Shown: positions 45,250 through 54,710 of the stretch, piece after piece
Position numbering within the stretch: the stretch's first letter is position 1
How the letters are laid out: every line of letters starts with the position of its first letter
Source of the DNA: Ralstonia pickettii DTP0602
Lineage (GTDB): Bacteria > Pseudomonadota > Gammaproteobacteria > Burkholderiales > Burkholderiaceae
Length of the DNA: 64,000 bases
NCBI GenBank assembly: GCA_000471925.1
Contig: CP006667.1
Location: forward strand, 2,728,001-2,792,000
Direction: 5' to 3'
Notes under the pieces: generated by a model
What the model was told of the DNA's origin: nothing
The model's input: only the letters and a program-made list of their open reading frames with translations
Database searches by the model: none
Program-made: the position numbers and the translations under genes

Positions 45250-45654
45250 TCAGGCGCGGGCGCCGTCGGTGAAGACGTCGCGCGTACGCTGCGGGGGCGC
45301 CGACACGCCGCTACGGTCCATGCCGGCGAGACGGGCGCCATCGGTGAAGGGATCGACCTGGCGGGCGCCGTCCGTGAAGGGGTCCGGCTTGCGCGCGGGG
45401 TCGGCCGAGGGACCGGTGCGATCCATGCCGGCGACGCGTGCGCCGTCGGTGAACGGGTCTGCCTGGCGGGCACCGTCGATGAACGCATCAAAGGCCTTGC
45501 GGGCGCCGTCGGTGAAGGGATCGACGCGCTGGTGCGCGCCGTCGACAAACGGATTGCGTTCGCGCGTGACGCGGTTGGGGCCGTCGGCATGGGCGAGGCC
45601 GGCAAGGAGAGCAGTGAGCATGCCGCTGGCGGCGATCAGGGTACGGGTCTTCAT
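45250..45654 (-). CDS. Small secreted protein with seven (D/N)xF(T/V/I)DGA repeats
   Basis: 134 residues. Signal peptide MKTRTLIAASGMLTALLAGLAHA; the mature part is almost entirely repeats: NPFVDGA, DPFTDGA, DAFIDGA, DPFTDGA, DPFTDGA, DPFTDGA, DVFTDGA, with two RxAGMDR spacers. No known domain; Asp-rich loops could bind cations. It is the first gene of the RND operon, 72 bases before the adaptor gene. A shorter relative is at 32551-32898 beside the two-component system. Confidence 0.82.
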   Translation of the reverse strand: MKTRTLIAASGMLTALLAGLAHADGPNRVTRERNPFVDGAHQRVDPFTDGARKAFDAFIDGARQADPFTDGARVAGMDRTGPSADPARKPDPFTDGARQVDPFTDGARLAGMDRSGVSAPPQRTRDVFTDGARA

Positions 45655-46083
45655 GATGTGGATTCCAGTCAATGCGCAGCAAGCGCGAATGGCGTCGGTG
45701 GCGTTGGCCGGCACGGAACGGCCCGGCGGCCTGTCGGCATGCATCGGTTGCAAACGCCCTGACACGGAGCGCCGACGGGGCGAAGTATGGTCAGCACCTG
45801 CCCCGAAAAAAACCCGCCGCGCAACAGAAGACCTTTGCATCCGCGGAAACAATGGCGCCATGCGCGCCTGCAGCCGCCCCGTCCTCGCGGCCCGGCCGCG
45901 CCTGCCCGGCGCACGCATGGAAGGACCGGGCGCCGCGGCGCGACCCTTGACTGCCGCGCAAGAATCATTTGCCCCTGACCGGGTTTTTCCGCGCGAAGCT
46001 TGTGCCGACAATGCCCTCATCGCAGCCGTGCCTGCCGCCTGCGCAGGGCCGCTGCCCACGTCACTCACTTGCCGGAGCCGACC
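45655..46083. other. Divergent intergenic region, efflux operon / old yellow enzyme
   Basis: 429 bases without a supported gene. It must contain the promoters of both units. I see no clear palindrome. Confidence 0.35.
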
Positions 46084-47226
46084 ATGCTCTTCACCCCTTA
46101 CCGCCTTGGCGAGCTCGACTTGCCCAACCGCATCGTCATGCCCCCGATGACCCGCTCTCGCGCCGGCGCCGGCGATGTCGCCACGCCGCTGATGGCCGAG
46201 TACTACCGCCAGCGCGCGTCGGCGGGCCTGATCATTTCCGAAGGCACGCAGATCAGCCGGCAAGGCCAGGGCTATGCCTGGACCCCGGGCATCTACAACG
46301 CCGCGCAGGTGCAGGGGTGGCGCCAGGTCACCGACGCCGTGCACGCCGCCGGCGGGCGCATGTTCGCCCAGTTGTGGCACGTGGGGCGCGTCTCGCATAC
46401 CTCGCTCCAACCGGGCCAGGGCGCGCCGGTGTCGTCGTCGGCGCTGGTGGCCGAAGGTGTAAAGGTGTTTATCGACCCCGAGGGCCGCGGGCCCGCGCAA
46501 GGCGCGGGCGAGATGATCCAGCACTCGGCGCCGCGCGCACTGAAGCTCGAAGAGATTCCGGGCATCGTCGCGGACTACGCCAATGCGGCGCGCCATGCGC
46601 TCGAAGCCGGCTTCGACGGGGTGGAGCTGCACGGCGCCAATGGCTACCTGATCAACCAGTTCATCGATTCGCAGGCCAACCTGCGCGGCGACGCCTATGG
46701 CGGCTCGCTGCACAACCGGCTGCGCTTCCTGCGCGAGGTGGCGCAGGCGGTGACCGACGTGGTCGGCCCCGGCCGGATCGGCGTGCGGCTTGCGCCGCTG
46801 ACCACGCTGCAGGGCGCGGTCGACGACACGCCGCAGGCCACCTACCTGGCCGCGGCGCATGCGCTGGCGCAGATCGGCGTGGGGTATATCCATATCGCCG
46901 AGGCCGACTGGGAAGACGCACCCGCGATGCCGGCCGCGTTCAAGGAAGCGCTGCGCGCGATCTACCCCGGCACGCTGATCTACTCGGGCAACTACAACAA
47001 GGCCCGCGCGGAAGACGCGCTGGCCCGCGGCTGGGCGGACCTGATCGGCTTCGGGCGCAGCTTTATCGGCAACCCCGACCTGCCCTACCGCCTGCGCCAC
47101 GACCTGCCGCTCAACCCGGGCATCCGCGCGAAATACTTCGGCGGCGGCGCGGCCGGGTACACCGACTACCCCGCACACCAGCCAGCGCACCACGCAACGC
47201 CCGCCGCGCAGCCGGCAAGCGCCTGA
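46084..47226 (+). CDS. Old yellow enzyme family NADH:flavin oxidoreductase, NemA-like
   Basis: 380 residues from ATG 46084. TIM-barrel OYE features: LPNRIVMPPMTRSRA at the start, active-site HGANGYLINQFIDSQANLRGDAYGG (seen in part, substrate-binding region), QLWHVGRVSH, and the FMN-phosphate strand DLIGFGRSFIGNPDLP. Reduces activated alkenes, nitro compounds or quinones with NAD(P)H. Followed after 57 bases by a luciferase-like monooxygenase; the C-terminus has an Ala/His/Pro tail. Confidence 0.92.
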   Translation: MLFTPYRLGELDLPNRIVMPPMTRSRAGAGDVATPLMAEYYRQRASAGLIISEGTQISRQGQGYAWTPGIYNAAQVQGWRQVTDAVHAAGGRMFAQLWHVGRVSHTSLQPGQGAPVSSSALVAEGVKVFIDPEGRGPAQGAGEMIQHSAPRALKLEEIPGIVADYANAARHALEAGFDGVELHGANGYLINQFIDSQANLRGDAYGGSLHNRLRFLREVAQAVTDVVGPGRIGVRLAPLTTLQGAVDDTPQATYLAAAHALAQIGVGYIHIAEADWEDAPAMPAAFKEALRAIYPGTLIYSGNYNKARAEDALARGWADLIGFGRSFIGNPDLPYRLRHDLPLNPGIRAKYFGGGAAGYTDYPAHQPAHHATPAAQPASA

Positions 47227-47283
47227 AACCCCGCCTTGTACCCACTGGCTGGCGCTAGCACGCCTGCCCGGAGAGAAGCTGTC

Positions 47284-48222
47284 ATGTCATCCGCATTGCA
47301 AACCCTCGGCGCCGGCGGCTTCAGCATCGGCGTGGAGCTGCCGCTGGACAACGACTGGTCGCCCACGGGCGACAGCGCGCGCCGCCAGGCCGGCCGCCTG
47401 CCGGGCGAGCCCGACATGGCCCGCCATGGCGAACTGGCGCGCCTGGCCGACCGGCTGGGGTACCGCGCCCTGTGGGTGCGCGACGTGCCGCTGTACGACC
47501 CGCAGTTCGGTGACGCCGCGCAGGTGTTCGAGGCCTTCACCTACCTGGGCTACCTGGCCGGCATCACCGAACGCATCCTGCTCGGCACCGCGGCAGTGGT
47601 GCTGCCGCTGCGCGAGCCGCTGCTGACCCTCAAGTCCGCCAACACGGTCAACCAGTTAAGCGGCGGGCGCCTGCTGCTCGGCGTGGCCAGCGGCGACCGC
47701 CCGGTCGAGTATCCGGTGTTCGGCCGTGATTTTGCCCAGCGTGACGATAATTTCCGCGGACAGGTGGCGATCTTGCGCAATACCGGCGCCGCCGGCCTGC
47801 CGCCCGGCGTGCAGCTGCTGCCACGCACCGAACCGCCGCTGACGCTGCTTGTTGCCGGGCTGGCGCAGCAGACGCCGCAATGGGCCGGCGTCAACATGGA
47901 CGGCTGGCTGGCCTACCCCGGTTCGCCCGCCGACCACGAACGCCGCAGCGCGCTATGGCGCAATGTCGCCGGCAACAAGCCCTACATCAGCTTTATCCAC
48001 CTGGACCTGCTGGACGATCCTGACGCGCCGATGCAGCGCCACCGTTTCGGCGGCACGGTCGGCCGGCACGGGCTGATCGCCGAGCTGGAGGCGATGCGCG
48101 CAGCCGGCGTGCACCATATCGGCCTGCATTTCCGCCGCAGCCGGCGGCCCGTGGCCGAGGTGATGGAAGAGATCGCAGCCCATGTGCTGCCGCACTTCCA
48201 CGAGCAGGCACTGGCTGCATGA
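47284..48222 (+). CDS. Luciferase-like (LLM class) flavin-dependent oxidoreductase
   Basis: 312 residues. Bacterial-luciferase TIM barrel: ARLADRLGYRALWVRDVPLYDPQFGDA, the ITERILLGTAAVVLPLREPLL strand and QLSGGRLLLGVASGDRPVEY. AGAGAAG precedes the ATG. It would use FMNH2 or F420-like flavin supplied by a partner, possibly the OYE product upstream. The next LysR gene starts inside its last four bases. Confidence 0.9.
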   Translation: MSSALQTLGAGGFSIGVELPLDNDWSPTGDSARRQAGRLPGEPDMARHGELARLADRLGYRALWVRDVPLYDPQFGDAAQVFEAFTYLGYLAGITERILLGTAAVVLPLREPLLTLKSANTVNQLSGGRLLLGVASGDRPVEYPVFGRDFAQRDDNFRGQVAILRNTGAAGLPPGVQLLPRTEPPLTLLVAGLAQQTPQWAGVNMDGWLAYPGSPADHERRSALWRNVAGNKPYISFIHLDLLDDPDAPMQRHRFGGTVGRHGLIAELEAMRAAGVHHIGLHFRRSRRPVAEVMEEIAAHVLPHFHEQALAA

Positions 48223-49121
48223 AAACGACGCTGGACGAGTTGCTCACCTTCACCACGGTGGTCGACAGCGGCTCCATCACGGCCGCGGCCGAGCAGCTGC
48301 AGCAGACCGTCTCCGCGGTCAGCCGCGGCCTGACCCGGCTCGAGGAGAAGCTGGAAACCACGCTGCTGCGGCGGACCACGCGCCGCCTGGTGCTGACCGA
48401 GGAAGGCGAGGCCTTCCTGGCCCATGCGCGGCGCGTGCTCGACGCCATCGACACCGCCGAGGAGCAGATGGCGATCCGGCGACGCAAGCCCACCGGCAAG
48501 CTGCGCGTCAACGCTGCCACGCCGTTCATGCACCACGTGATCGTGCCGCTGGTGGAGGGCTTCCGCGAACGCTATCCGGAGATCGAGCTGGAGCTGCATA
48601 CCAGCGACCAGATCATCGACCTGCTGGAGCAGCGCACCGACGTGGCAATCCGCATCGGCGCGCTGCGCGACTCCACGCTGCACGCGCGGCCGCTGTGCAG
48701 CAGCCGGCTGCGGCTTCTGGCCAGCCCGGCCTACCTGAAACGCCGCGGCGTACCGAAGACCATCGAAGAGCTCTCGTCCCACAGCCTGCTGGGCTTCGCG
48801 CAGCCCGATTCGCTGAACCACTGGCCGCTGCGGCATGCGCAGGGCGACAGCCTGCGCATCGCGCCTGATGTGCGCGCCTCCAGCGGGGAAACACTGCTGC
48901 GGCTGGCGCTGGCCGGCCAGGGCATCGTCTGCCTGGCCGACTACATGACGCACGCCGGGCGCGCCAGCGGCGACCTGGTGCAGGTGCTGATGGCCCATAC
49001 CGTCGATGTCCGGCAACCGATCCACGCGGTCTACTACCGCAATACGCAAGTGTCGTCGCGCATCACATGCTTCCTGGACTATGTCGGCGCGCAACTGGCC
49101 GCGGACACCGACCAGGCTTGA
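48219..49121 (+). CDS. LysR-type transcriptional regulator
   Basis: 300 residues. Helix-turn-helix SITAAAEQLQQTVSAVSRGLTRLEEKL in the first 55 residues; effector domain from KLRVNAATPFMHHVIVPLVEGF. ATG overlaps the stop of the monooxygenase gene, so it is co-expressed with the two flavoenzymes, an unusual same-strand arrangement for a LysR protein and consistent with feedback. Confidence 0.9.
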   Translation: MKTTLDELLTFTTVVDSGSITAAAEQLQQTVSAVSRGLTRLEEKLETTLLRRTTRRLVLTEEGEAFLAHARRVLDAIDTAEEQMAIRRRKPTGKLRVNAATPFMHHVIVPLVEGFRERYPEIELELHTSDQIIDLLEQRTDVAIRIGALRDSTLHARPLCSSRLRLLASPAYLKRRGVPKTIEELSSHSLLGFAQPDSLNHWPLRHAQGDSLRIAPDVRASSGETLLRLALAGQGIVCLADYMTHAGRASGDLVQVLMAHTVDVRQPIHAVYYRNTQVSSRITCFLDYVGAQLAADTDQA

Positions 49122-49194
49122 CCCCGCCGGACCAGGCATTTGACGCAGCTTCCGGGCCCGCGTCAAGCCATTCCTGACGGCGGTAACCAGTGGT

Positions 49195-52100
49195 TCAAGG
49201 CTTGTCCGAGCCAACTGTTCCCGGCGCACGATGCTGCCAGGCCGAAGCCTCAAGCAGCGCTTTGGCCTGCTGCAAGTCAGCGGTATCGAATCCTTCGGTG
49301 AATGCGCCATGAATCTCGGCCAGCCTGCGCATCCCCGCTTCTGTCTTGCCTGTTCGTTGCCACAGCCGAGCCAGGCTGAGGGTCGCCCGCAGCTCCAGCC
49401 ACCTGGAACTTTGATGGCGAGCCACCGCGATCGCCTTGTGAAAACACGCTTCGACGTCTTCCCCACTCACGGACGCCTGGTCCCGGACGCTCGCACAGTG
49501 AAGCATCAGCTCCCCCTTGAGCCGATGCAATTCGGCTTCGTAGTAGCGTTCTCCGGATCTGTCCGCCATGTCCATCGCCTCGTTCAGCACGCTGAGCCCG
49601 GTTTCGGCCTGCCCCACCTTTCCATAGGCCTGGGCCAACAGCGCCAGAAAGTGTGACCGGCCCCGCTCGGCCCCGGTGGCGTGATAGGCGGTCAGGCCGC
49701 CACGTATCCGCGCGATGCCATCCTCTGCGCTTTCCCGCTCGGCCAGCGCCCAACCCTGAACGATGGTTGCCCACCCCAGCCAGAACGGAAAGCCCTGCTC
49801 TGTCGAGAGCGTGATGGCGGCCTCGGCGCATTCCTGCGCAAGTTGCGGGTCACGCCGGAACTGGTGAAGCTCGGCCATGAAGACCAGGGCATGCGCCAGG
49901 CTAAAGGGGTGAGACACCTTCCGGGCGAGCGTCAGCGACTCCTGCCCTCGCCTGAAAGCCTGGTCGGGGTAGCCCAGGTACCACAGGGCATGGGCCGAAA
50001 TCGCAAGCGCACGGACTTCGGGATGGACCCCGTGGAGAAGCGGATGCGCGTGCTGCGCCGCAGGGCTGTAGAGGGCGAGTGCCTGCCCCAGATGGGCATG
50101 GGCCGCGTTGAATTCGCCCATGAAAAACAACGTGGCACCGAGCGAGATATGCGCTTCCCCGACCAGTTCCTGGTCTTGTCCGTCCTCGGCCAGGCTGAGC
50201 AGCCGCTTACCCAGCTCATGGGCTTTCCCGTATTCCGCGCGCAAGGAAAAGTAGGTACGCAGTCCCAGCTGCGCCGGAAACAGTTGCGGTGTTTTGCCGA
50301 CCTGCCCACACAGCGCCAGCGCACGGCTATACGCAGCCTCAACCTCCGACGAGGCATAACCCCTGGCAGCAATCAAGGCCCGACCGATGGCGAGCTGCAA
50401 AGTAAGTTCCTCGCGTGCGCGTTCGGGTGTGTCGGGCATTCGCTTGAGCAACTCCAGGGCCGCGCCGAGGTGGCGGATCGCTTCGCGATAGGCGGAATGA
50501 TCGAGCGCCTGCTGCCCCGTCCAGCGAAGGTACTCCACAGCTTTCGGATTGTTGCCGCTAAGGCTGTAGTGGCGCGCCAGCTCACCGCAATAGTCCTTCA
50601 GCCGATTGTGGAAGAGTGCCTCGATGGCCTGGCCTATGCGTTCATGCAGCACGCTGCGCTGCTCCGTGAGTTGAGAGTTGCCGGCAACTTCCTGGGTGAG
50701 GGCATGCTTGAACGTGTATTCCATATCGGGGAATGCGGGCCGCTCGTAAATAAACTCGCCAGCCTCCAGGCGGGCCAGCAGGTGGCGCAACTGGTCATCA
50801 GACTGGGCGACGACCCGCTGGATCAGGCTCAGGGGAAACTCCTTGCCAATCACGGCAAGTGTCTGCAACAAGTCCTTCTCGGCCCGGGGCAGCCGATCTA
50901 TGCGGGCAGCGAGTACGCCTTGCACCGTGGTCGGGATATGCAGCACGGTGGGGGTTTTGTCGATGCGGTAATGTCCGGGGTCGCCGAGCAGTGCCTTCTC
51001 CTCGGACAGGGTCTGCACCACCTCTTCCATGAAAAATGGGTTGCCCTCGGTCTTCTCCAGGATGAGGGTCTTGAGGGGCATCAGCGTGGGATCCTCCCCA
51101 AGCAAGGCAGCGAGCAATCCCTGGGACTCGGACTGGCCCAACGGATCCAGCCGAAGCTGGGTGTAGTAGCTCTTGTGGCCCCAGCCATGCTGGTATTCGG
51201 GCCGGTAATTCAGGAGGAGCAGAATCCTGGCGCTTGGCAGGCGGTCGATGAGGACATCAAGGAACGCCTCGGTTTCGCTGTCCAGCCATTGCAGGTCCTC
51301 GAACAAGAGTTCAAGCGGTTGATTCAGGCTTTCGCGCACAAGCAGCCGCGCGATCGCCTCGAACGTGCGTTGGCGACGGATCTGAGGGTCCATGTTCGGT
51401 AATGCTGAACCGGACTCGCTGATGCCTAACAAATGAAGCAGGTAAGGCAAGAGATCTTCCAGACTGCGCTCGAGCATCAGGACCCTACCGGCGACCTTTT
51501 CGCGGCTGCTTCGCTCATCATCCTGGGCGTTGATCAGGAAATAGCTCTTCACGAGTTCAATCAGCGGCAGATAGGCAAAGGACTTGCCGTGCGAGACCGA
51601 GAAGGTCTCCAGCACCAGGCAGCCTCGCTGCGAGACGCCCTTGAACTCGTGGAAAAGCCGGGACTTTCCCACTCCCGCCTCGCCGACTACCCCGACGATT
51701 TGCCCGTGCCCCCCCTTGGCCCGATCCAATGCCCTGTGCAATTGCTCCAGCTCGGCCTGGCGCCCGACAAACCGTGCCAAACCGCGATGCTGCGCCACTT
51801 GCAAGCGCGTGCGCAACGCGCCGAGGCGCAGCACCTCGTACACGGCGAGCGGCTCGGGGATGCCTTTCACCTGAGTGGCCCCCAGGGCCTTGAAGTCAAA
51901 GTAACCCTCGGTCAGCTTGCGTGTCGACTCACTCACGAGAATGGACGAAGGCGTGGCGATGCTTTCCATCCGCGCGGCGATATGGATCGTGTGCCCCACC
52001 GGATCGTAGTCCGTGCGCAGGTCGTCCTTGCGAATCGAGCGCACCACCACCTCTCCAGTGTGGATCCCCACCCGAATCTGGAGCGGTATGCCTTGCTCGA

Positions 52101-52662
52101 GACGGATCCGGTCGCTGTGGCGGCGCATGGCTTCCTGCATGCGCAGCGCCGCGTACAAGGCTCGCTGAGGATGATCTTCGTGGGCAATGGGAGCACCGAA
52201 CATAGCGAGGATGCCATCACCCAGCGACTTGGCCACGTAGCCCTCGTAGTAATGCACGGCCTCCATCATCAGGGCCACGACGGGGTCGATCAGGCGGCGT
52301 GCTTCTTCCGGGTCCAGGTCGTGGATCAATGCCGTGGAGCCGGCCATGTCGGCGAACAGGGCCGTAATGGTCTTGCGTTCGCCTGCCGTCTCTTCCCTGG
52401 CCTCCATTGCCGCCTGCTCCGCCAGGATGCGCTCGGCCAGGTGGCGCGGGGTGTAGTGGATCGGGGCGGGCGGAGCGTTTTGAGTGCGCCCCTTCGACGC
52501 TTCAAGCGAGTCGCTCAGGAATGCGCCGCATTCGCTGCAAAACCTGGCTGCAGCGCTCGACTGGTGGCCACAGTTCGGGCAGAGCTGGACAAGCCTGGTC
52601 CCGCAGTCCTCACAGAACTTGGCGCCAGCGGGGTTCTCCGCTCCGCAGTTTGTGCAGCGCAT
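49195..52662 (-). CDS. Zinc-ribbon / class III cyclase / AAA ATPase / TPR signalling protein
   Basis: 1155 residues. Domains in order: two zinc ribbons (residues 1-50, CxxC pairs), class III nucleotide cyclase (about 95-275; TALFADMAGSTAL, SLGDGILAMFGAP), AAA/STAND ATPase (about 295-620; Walker A GEAGVGKSR, Walker B LLFEDLQWLD), and a long helical TPR-like tail (about 690-1130). The two metal-binding aspartates and the LGDG turn are kept, so catalysis is possible. The layout fits a soluble signalling hub in which ligand or partner binding to the TPR/ATPase part controls the cyclase. Closely related to the truncated gene at 1-1419. Monocistronic. Confidence 0.9.
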   Translation of the reverse strand: MRCTNCGAENPAGAKFCEDCGTRLVQLCPNCGHQSSAAARFCSECGAFLSDSLEASKGRTQNAPPAPIHYTPRHLAERILAEQAAMEAREETAGERKTITALFADMAGSTALIHDLDPEEARRLIDPVVALMMEAVHYYEGYVAKSLGDGILAMFGAPIAHEDHPQRALYAALRMQEAMRRHSDRIRLEQGIPLQIRVGIHTGEVVVRSIRKDDLRTDYDPVGHTIHIAARMESIATPSSILVSESTRKLTEGYFDFKALGATQVKGIPEPLAVYEVLRLGALRTRLQVAQHRGLARFVGRQAELEQLHRALDRAKGGHGQIVGVVGEAGVGKSRLFHEFKGVSQRGCLVLETFSVSHGKSFAYLPLIELVKSYFLINAQDDERSSREKVAGRVLMLERSLEDLLPYLLHLLGISESGSALPNMDPQIRRQRTFEAIARLLVRESLNQPLELLFEDLQWLDSETEAFLDVLIDRLPSARILLLLNYRPEYQHGWGHKSYYTQLRLDPLGQSESQGLLAALLGEDPTLMPLKTLILEKTEGNPFFMEEVVQTLSEEKALLGDPGHYRIDKTPTVLHIPTTVQGVLAARIDRLPRAEKDLLQTLAVIGKEFPLSLIQRVVAQSDDQLRHLLARLEAGEFIYERPAFPDMEYTFKHALTQEVAGNSQLTEQRSVLHERIGQAIEALFHNRLKDYCGELARHYSLSGNNPKAVEYLRWTGQQALDHSAYREAIRHLGAALELLKRMPDTPERAREELTLQLAIGRALIAARGYASSEVEAAYSRALALCGQVGKTPQLFPAQLGLRTYFSLRAEYGKAHELGKRLLSLAEDGQDQELVGEAHISLGATLFFMGEFNAAHAHLGQALALYSPAAQHAHPLLHGVHPEVRALAISAHALWYLGYPDQAFRRGQESLTLARKVSHPFSLAHALVFMAELHQFRRDPQLAQECAEAAITLSTEQGFPFWLGWATIVQGWALAERESAEDGIARIRGGLTAYHATGAERGRSHFLALLAQAYGKVGQAETGLSVLNEAMDMADRSGERYYEAELHRLKGELMLHCASVRDQASVSGEDVEACFHKAIAVARHQSSRWLELRATLSLARLWQRTGKTEAGMRRLAEIHGAFTEGFDTADLQQAKALLEASAWQHRAPGTVGSDKP

Positions 52663-52863
52663 AGCGCACCTATTGTTTCCTCAGCCCTCTCCTGAACGAT
52701 TAGACGCCTTCCCTACTCCCGTATCAAGTTGGGTCCGCGGCTCGGGGCACTGGACTTCGCCATCGCCCATGGTACATCCAAGATTTCGATTTTTGGTTCT
52801 TTCGCATGAACCAGGGCGAGCGCATGATGCTTTCACCAAAAGAGATCCCCAAGGAGATCAAAT

Positions 52864-53280
52864 ATGAAACTCAAGCGCACCCTCTTGCTGTTGCTGGCCG
52901 CCACCGGGATGGCCGCTGCGGGCGTCGCCGCCGCACACGGGTCTGGAGAAACGGTCAAACCGAACTTCACACACGCGATCCCGAACATCCCGGGCAAATC
53001 GCTCGTTGCCCTGGAAGTGCTTTATGCCCCTGGCGGCGCCTCGTTGCCACACCGCCATGCCAAGTCGGCGTTCATTTACGCCTATGTCGTTTCGGGCAGC
53101 ATCGCCAGCAAGGTCAATGACGGGCCGGAACGCATCTACAAGGCGGGCCAAAGCTTCTACGAGGAGCCAGGGTCAAGTCACCCGGTCAGTCGCAACGCGA
53201 GCAAAACGCAACCGGCCAAGCTGCTGGCCGTTTTCGTCGTCGATTCTGACGATAAAGAACTTACCACCAACGAAAAGTAG
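52864..53280 (+). CDS. Secreted cupin-domain protein
   Basis: 138 residues; AAGGAG seven bases before the ATG. Signal peptide MKLKRTLLLLLAATGMAAAGVAAAH. Single cupin barrel with metal-site histidines in LPHRHAKSAFIYAYVVSGSIAS and the second motif YEEPGSSHPVSRNAS. Likely periplasmic. Ten bases before the AhpD-like gene, so the two are co-transcribed. Confidence 0.85.
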   Translation: MKLKRTLLLLLAATGMAAAGVAAAHGSGETVKPNFTHAIPNIPGKSLVALEVLYAPGGASLPHRHAKSAFIYAYVVSGSIASKVNDGPERIYKAGQSFYEEPGSSHPVSRNASKTQPAKLLAVFVVDSDDKELTTNEK

Positions 53281-53289
53281 GAGTCTGAA

Positions 53290-53745
53290 ATGAGACTGGA
53301 TTACACGAAAGCGTCCCCCGGCGGCGTAAAGGCCTTTGGCAGTGTCTACGGCTACATCATGCAGTCGGGCCTCGACGATGTACTGGTCGAGCTGGTCTAT
53401 CTGCGCGTGAGCCAGATCAACGGATGCGCATATTGCCTCGATATGCACACGCGTGACCTGGTCAAGAAGGGCGTCAAGATCGAAAAGCTCGCACTGGTGC
53501 AGGCCTGGCATGAAGCCGGCAGCCTGTTCAGCGACCGTGAAAAGGCTGCCCTTGCATGGGCCGAGTCAGTGACTCGCGTTGCTGATACGCATGTTCCTGA
53601 CGACGTGTTCCTGGCAGCCGAGGCAGTCTTCAGCGAAAAGGAACTGGCCGACCTGACCATGGCCATCAGCCTGATGAATGCGTTCAATCGCCTGGCGATC
53701 AGCTTCCGCCGCGCGCCGGAAGCGGCGCTCGCGCTCAAGGACTGA
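53290..53745 (+). CDS. AhpD-like carboxymuconolactone decarboxylase family protein
   Basis: 151 residues, AGGAG upstream. Redox motif C46-x2-C49-x3-H53 (NGCAYCLDMHTRDL) of the AhpD/YciW/YnjF branch, then LVQAWHEAGSLFSDREKAALAWAESVT. Such proteins act as alkylhydroperoxidases or disulfide reductases. The stop is followed by a 269-base gap before the DUF417 gene that holds no further gene. Confidence 0.9.
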   Translation: MRLDYTKASPGGVKAFGSVYGYIMQSGLDDVLVELVYLRVSQINGCAYCLDMHTRDLVKKGVKIEKLALVQAWHEAGSLFSDREKAALAWAESVTRVADTHVPDDVFLAAEAVFSEKELADLTMAISLMNAFNRLAISFRRAPEAALALKD

Positions 53746-54014
53746 TTGGCCACGCACGCACTGCGGGTAGCTTCCTGACCGGGGGCGTGCGGTTTTCTGC
53801 GGCGGCTTACGCGAAGGCGTGCTTTCCGCCTGGCAAAAACAAATCATCGTCGTAGTGGCACTTGCAACCCGGTGCGCCACTACGTCGAACTCCATACCAG
53901 GCGGCGCCGCGACGCAGATGCGACCGATGCGCAGCCCACCGCCGCCGGCTTTGCCGCGGCGATCCGCGCATGCGGTCCTATGACCCACACCACCCATCTG
54001 TTCAGGAGTTGAAT

Positions 54015-54554
54015 ATGAAACCGATCTTTTCCCTCGCCCCGACACACCCCGCAGCGGCTATCCCAGACTATACGGCCTTGTTGCGCTGGTCCCTGGTCGT
54101 GGTCTTCCTATGGTTCGGCGCGATGAAGTTCACCCTCTACGAAGCGCAGGGCATTGCACCGTTTATCGAACATAGCCCCTTCATGAGTTGGCTTCTCAGC
54201 GCATTCGGCGTGCGTGGCGCCAGCGGCGTCATTGGTGCGCTGGAACTCGCCACTGCCGTCACGCTGGCCACCGGTGCCTTCCACCGCGGGGCTTCCGTGC
54301 TCGGTGCGGCAATGTCGTGCGCGACCTACGCCATCACGCTCACGTTCTTTTTCACCACCCCTGGCGTCGCGGAGCCGACAGCTGGCGGATTTCCGGCAAT
54401 TTCCGCACCAATCGGTCAATTCTTGCTGAAGGACCTGGTGCTGCTGGCGGCGTCCGCCGTGCTACTGCGCACGTCCCTGGCGCACTGGCAAGTCGCGCGT
54501 GGCGCATCTCGCCGACTGCTGACCGGCAGTGCGCACCAGCCGGCCAGTGCCTGA
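54015..54554 (+). CDS. DUF417 (YkgB-like) inner-membrane protein
   Basis: 179 residues from ATG 54015 (CAGGAG upstream). Four hydrophobic segments with the family motifs LVVVFLWFGAMKFTLYEAQGI and the SPFMSWLLSAFG loop. Members are small DoxX-like membrane proteins, some linked to hypochlorous-acid and reactive-chlorine response in E. coli (RcrB). The 3' end is part of a duplicated junction (see 54536-54611). Confidence 0.85.
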   Translation: MKPIFSLAPTHPAAAIPDYTALLRWSLVVVFLWFGAMKFTLYEAQGIAPFIEHSPFMSWLLSAFGVRGASGVIGALELATAVTLATGAFHRGASVLGAAMSCATYAITLTFFFTTPGVAEPTAGGFPAISAPIGQFLLKDLVLLAASAVLLRTSLAHWQVARGASRRLLTGSAHQPASA

Positions 54555-54611
54555 CAGCGGCGGCGCGGGCTATGCCCCGACATAGCGCCGCACGCAGACC
54601 GTCCACCGACC
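54536..54611. repeat. Duplicated gene junction, copy A
   Basis: About 76 bases matching 57016-57096 at roughly 85% identity. This copy carries the true end of the DUF417 gene (QPASA, stop at 54554) followed by a decayed copy of the end of the DoxX gene on the minus strand (SVDGLRAA-type residues). Confidence 0.75.
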
Positions 54612-54710
54612 CCGTTCGGGCGTTCCGTGACCGGAACATCCGATCGGGGTTCAGCAGTTGGGGCGATGCCTGCCAGCTCCCGGCGGGAAGGCAATACGGG
54701 GATTGCGTCC

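Noticed and set aside
49681..52695. Two long plus-strand frames (573 and 420 codons)
   Set aside because: Antisense to the 1155-residue cyclase/ATPase gene; composition is atypical.
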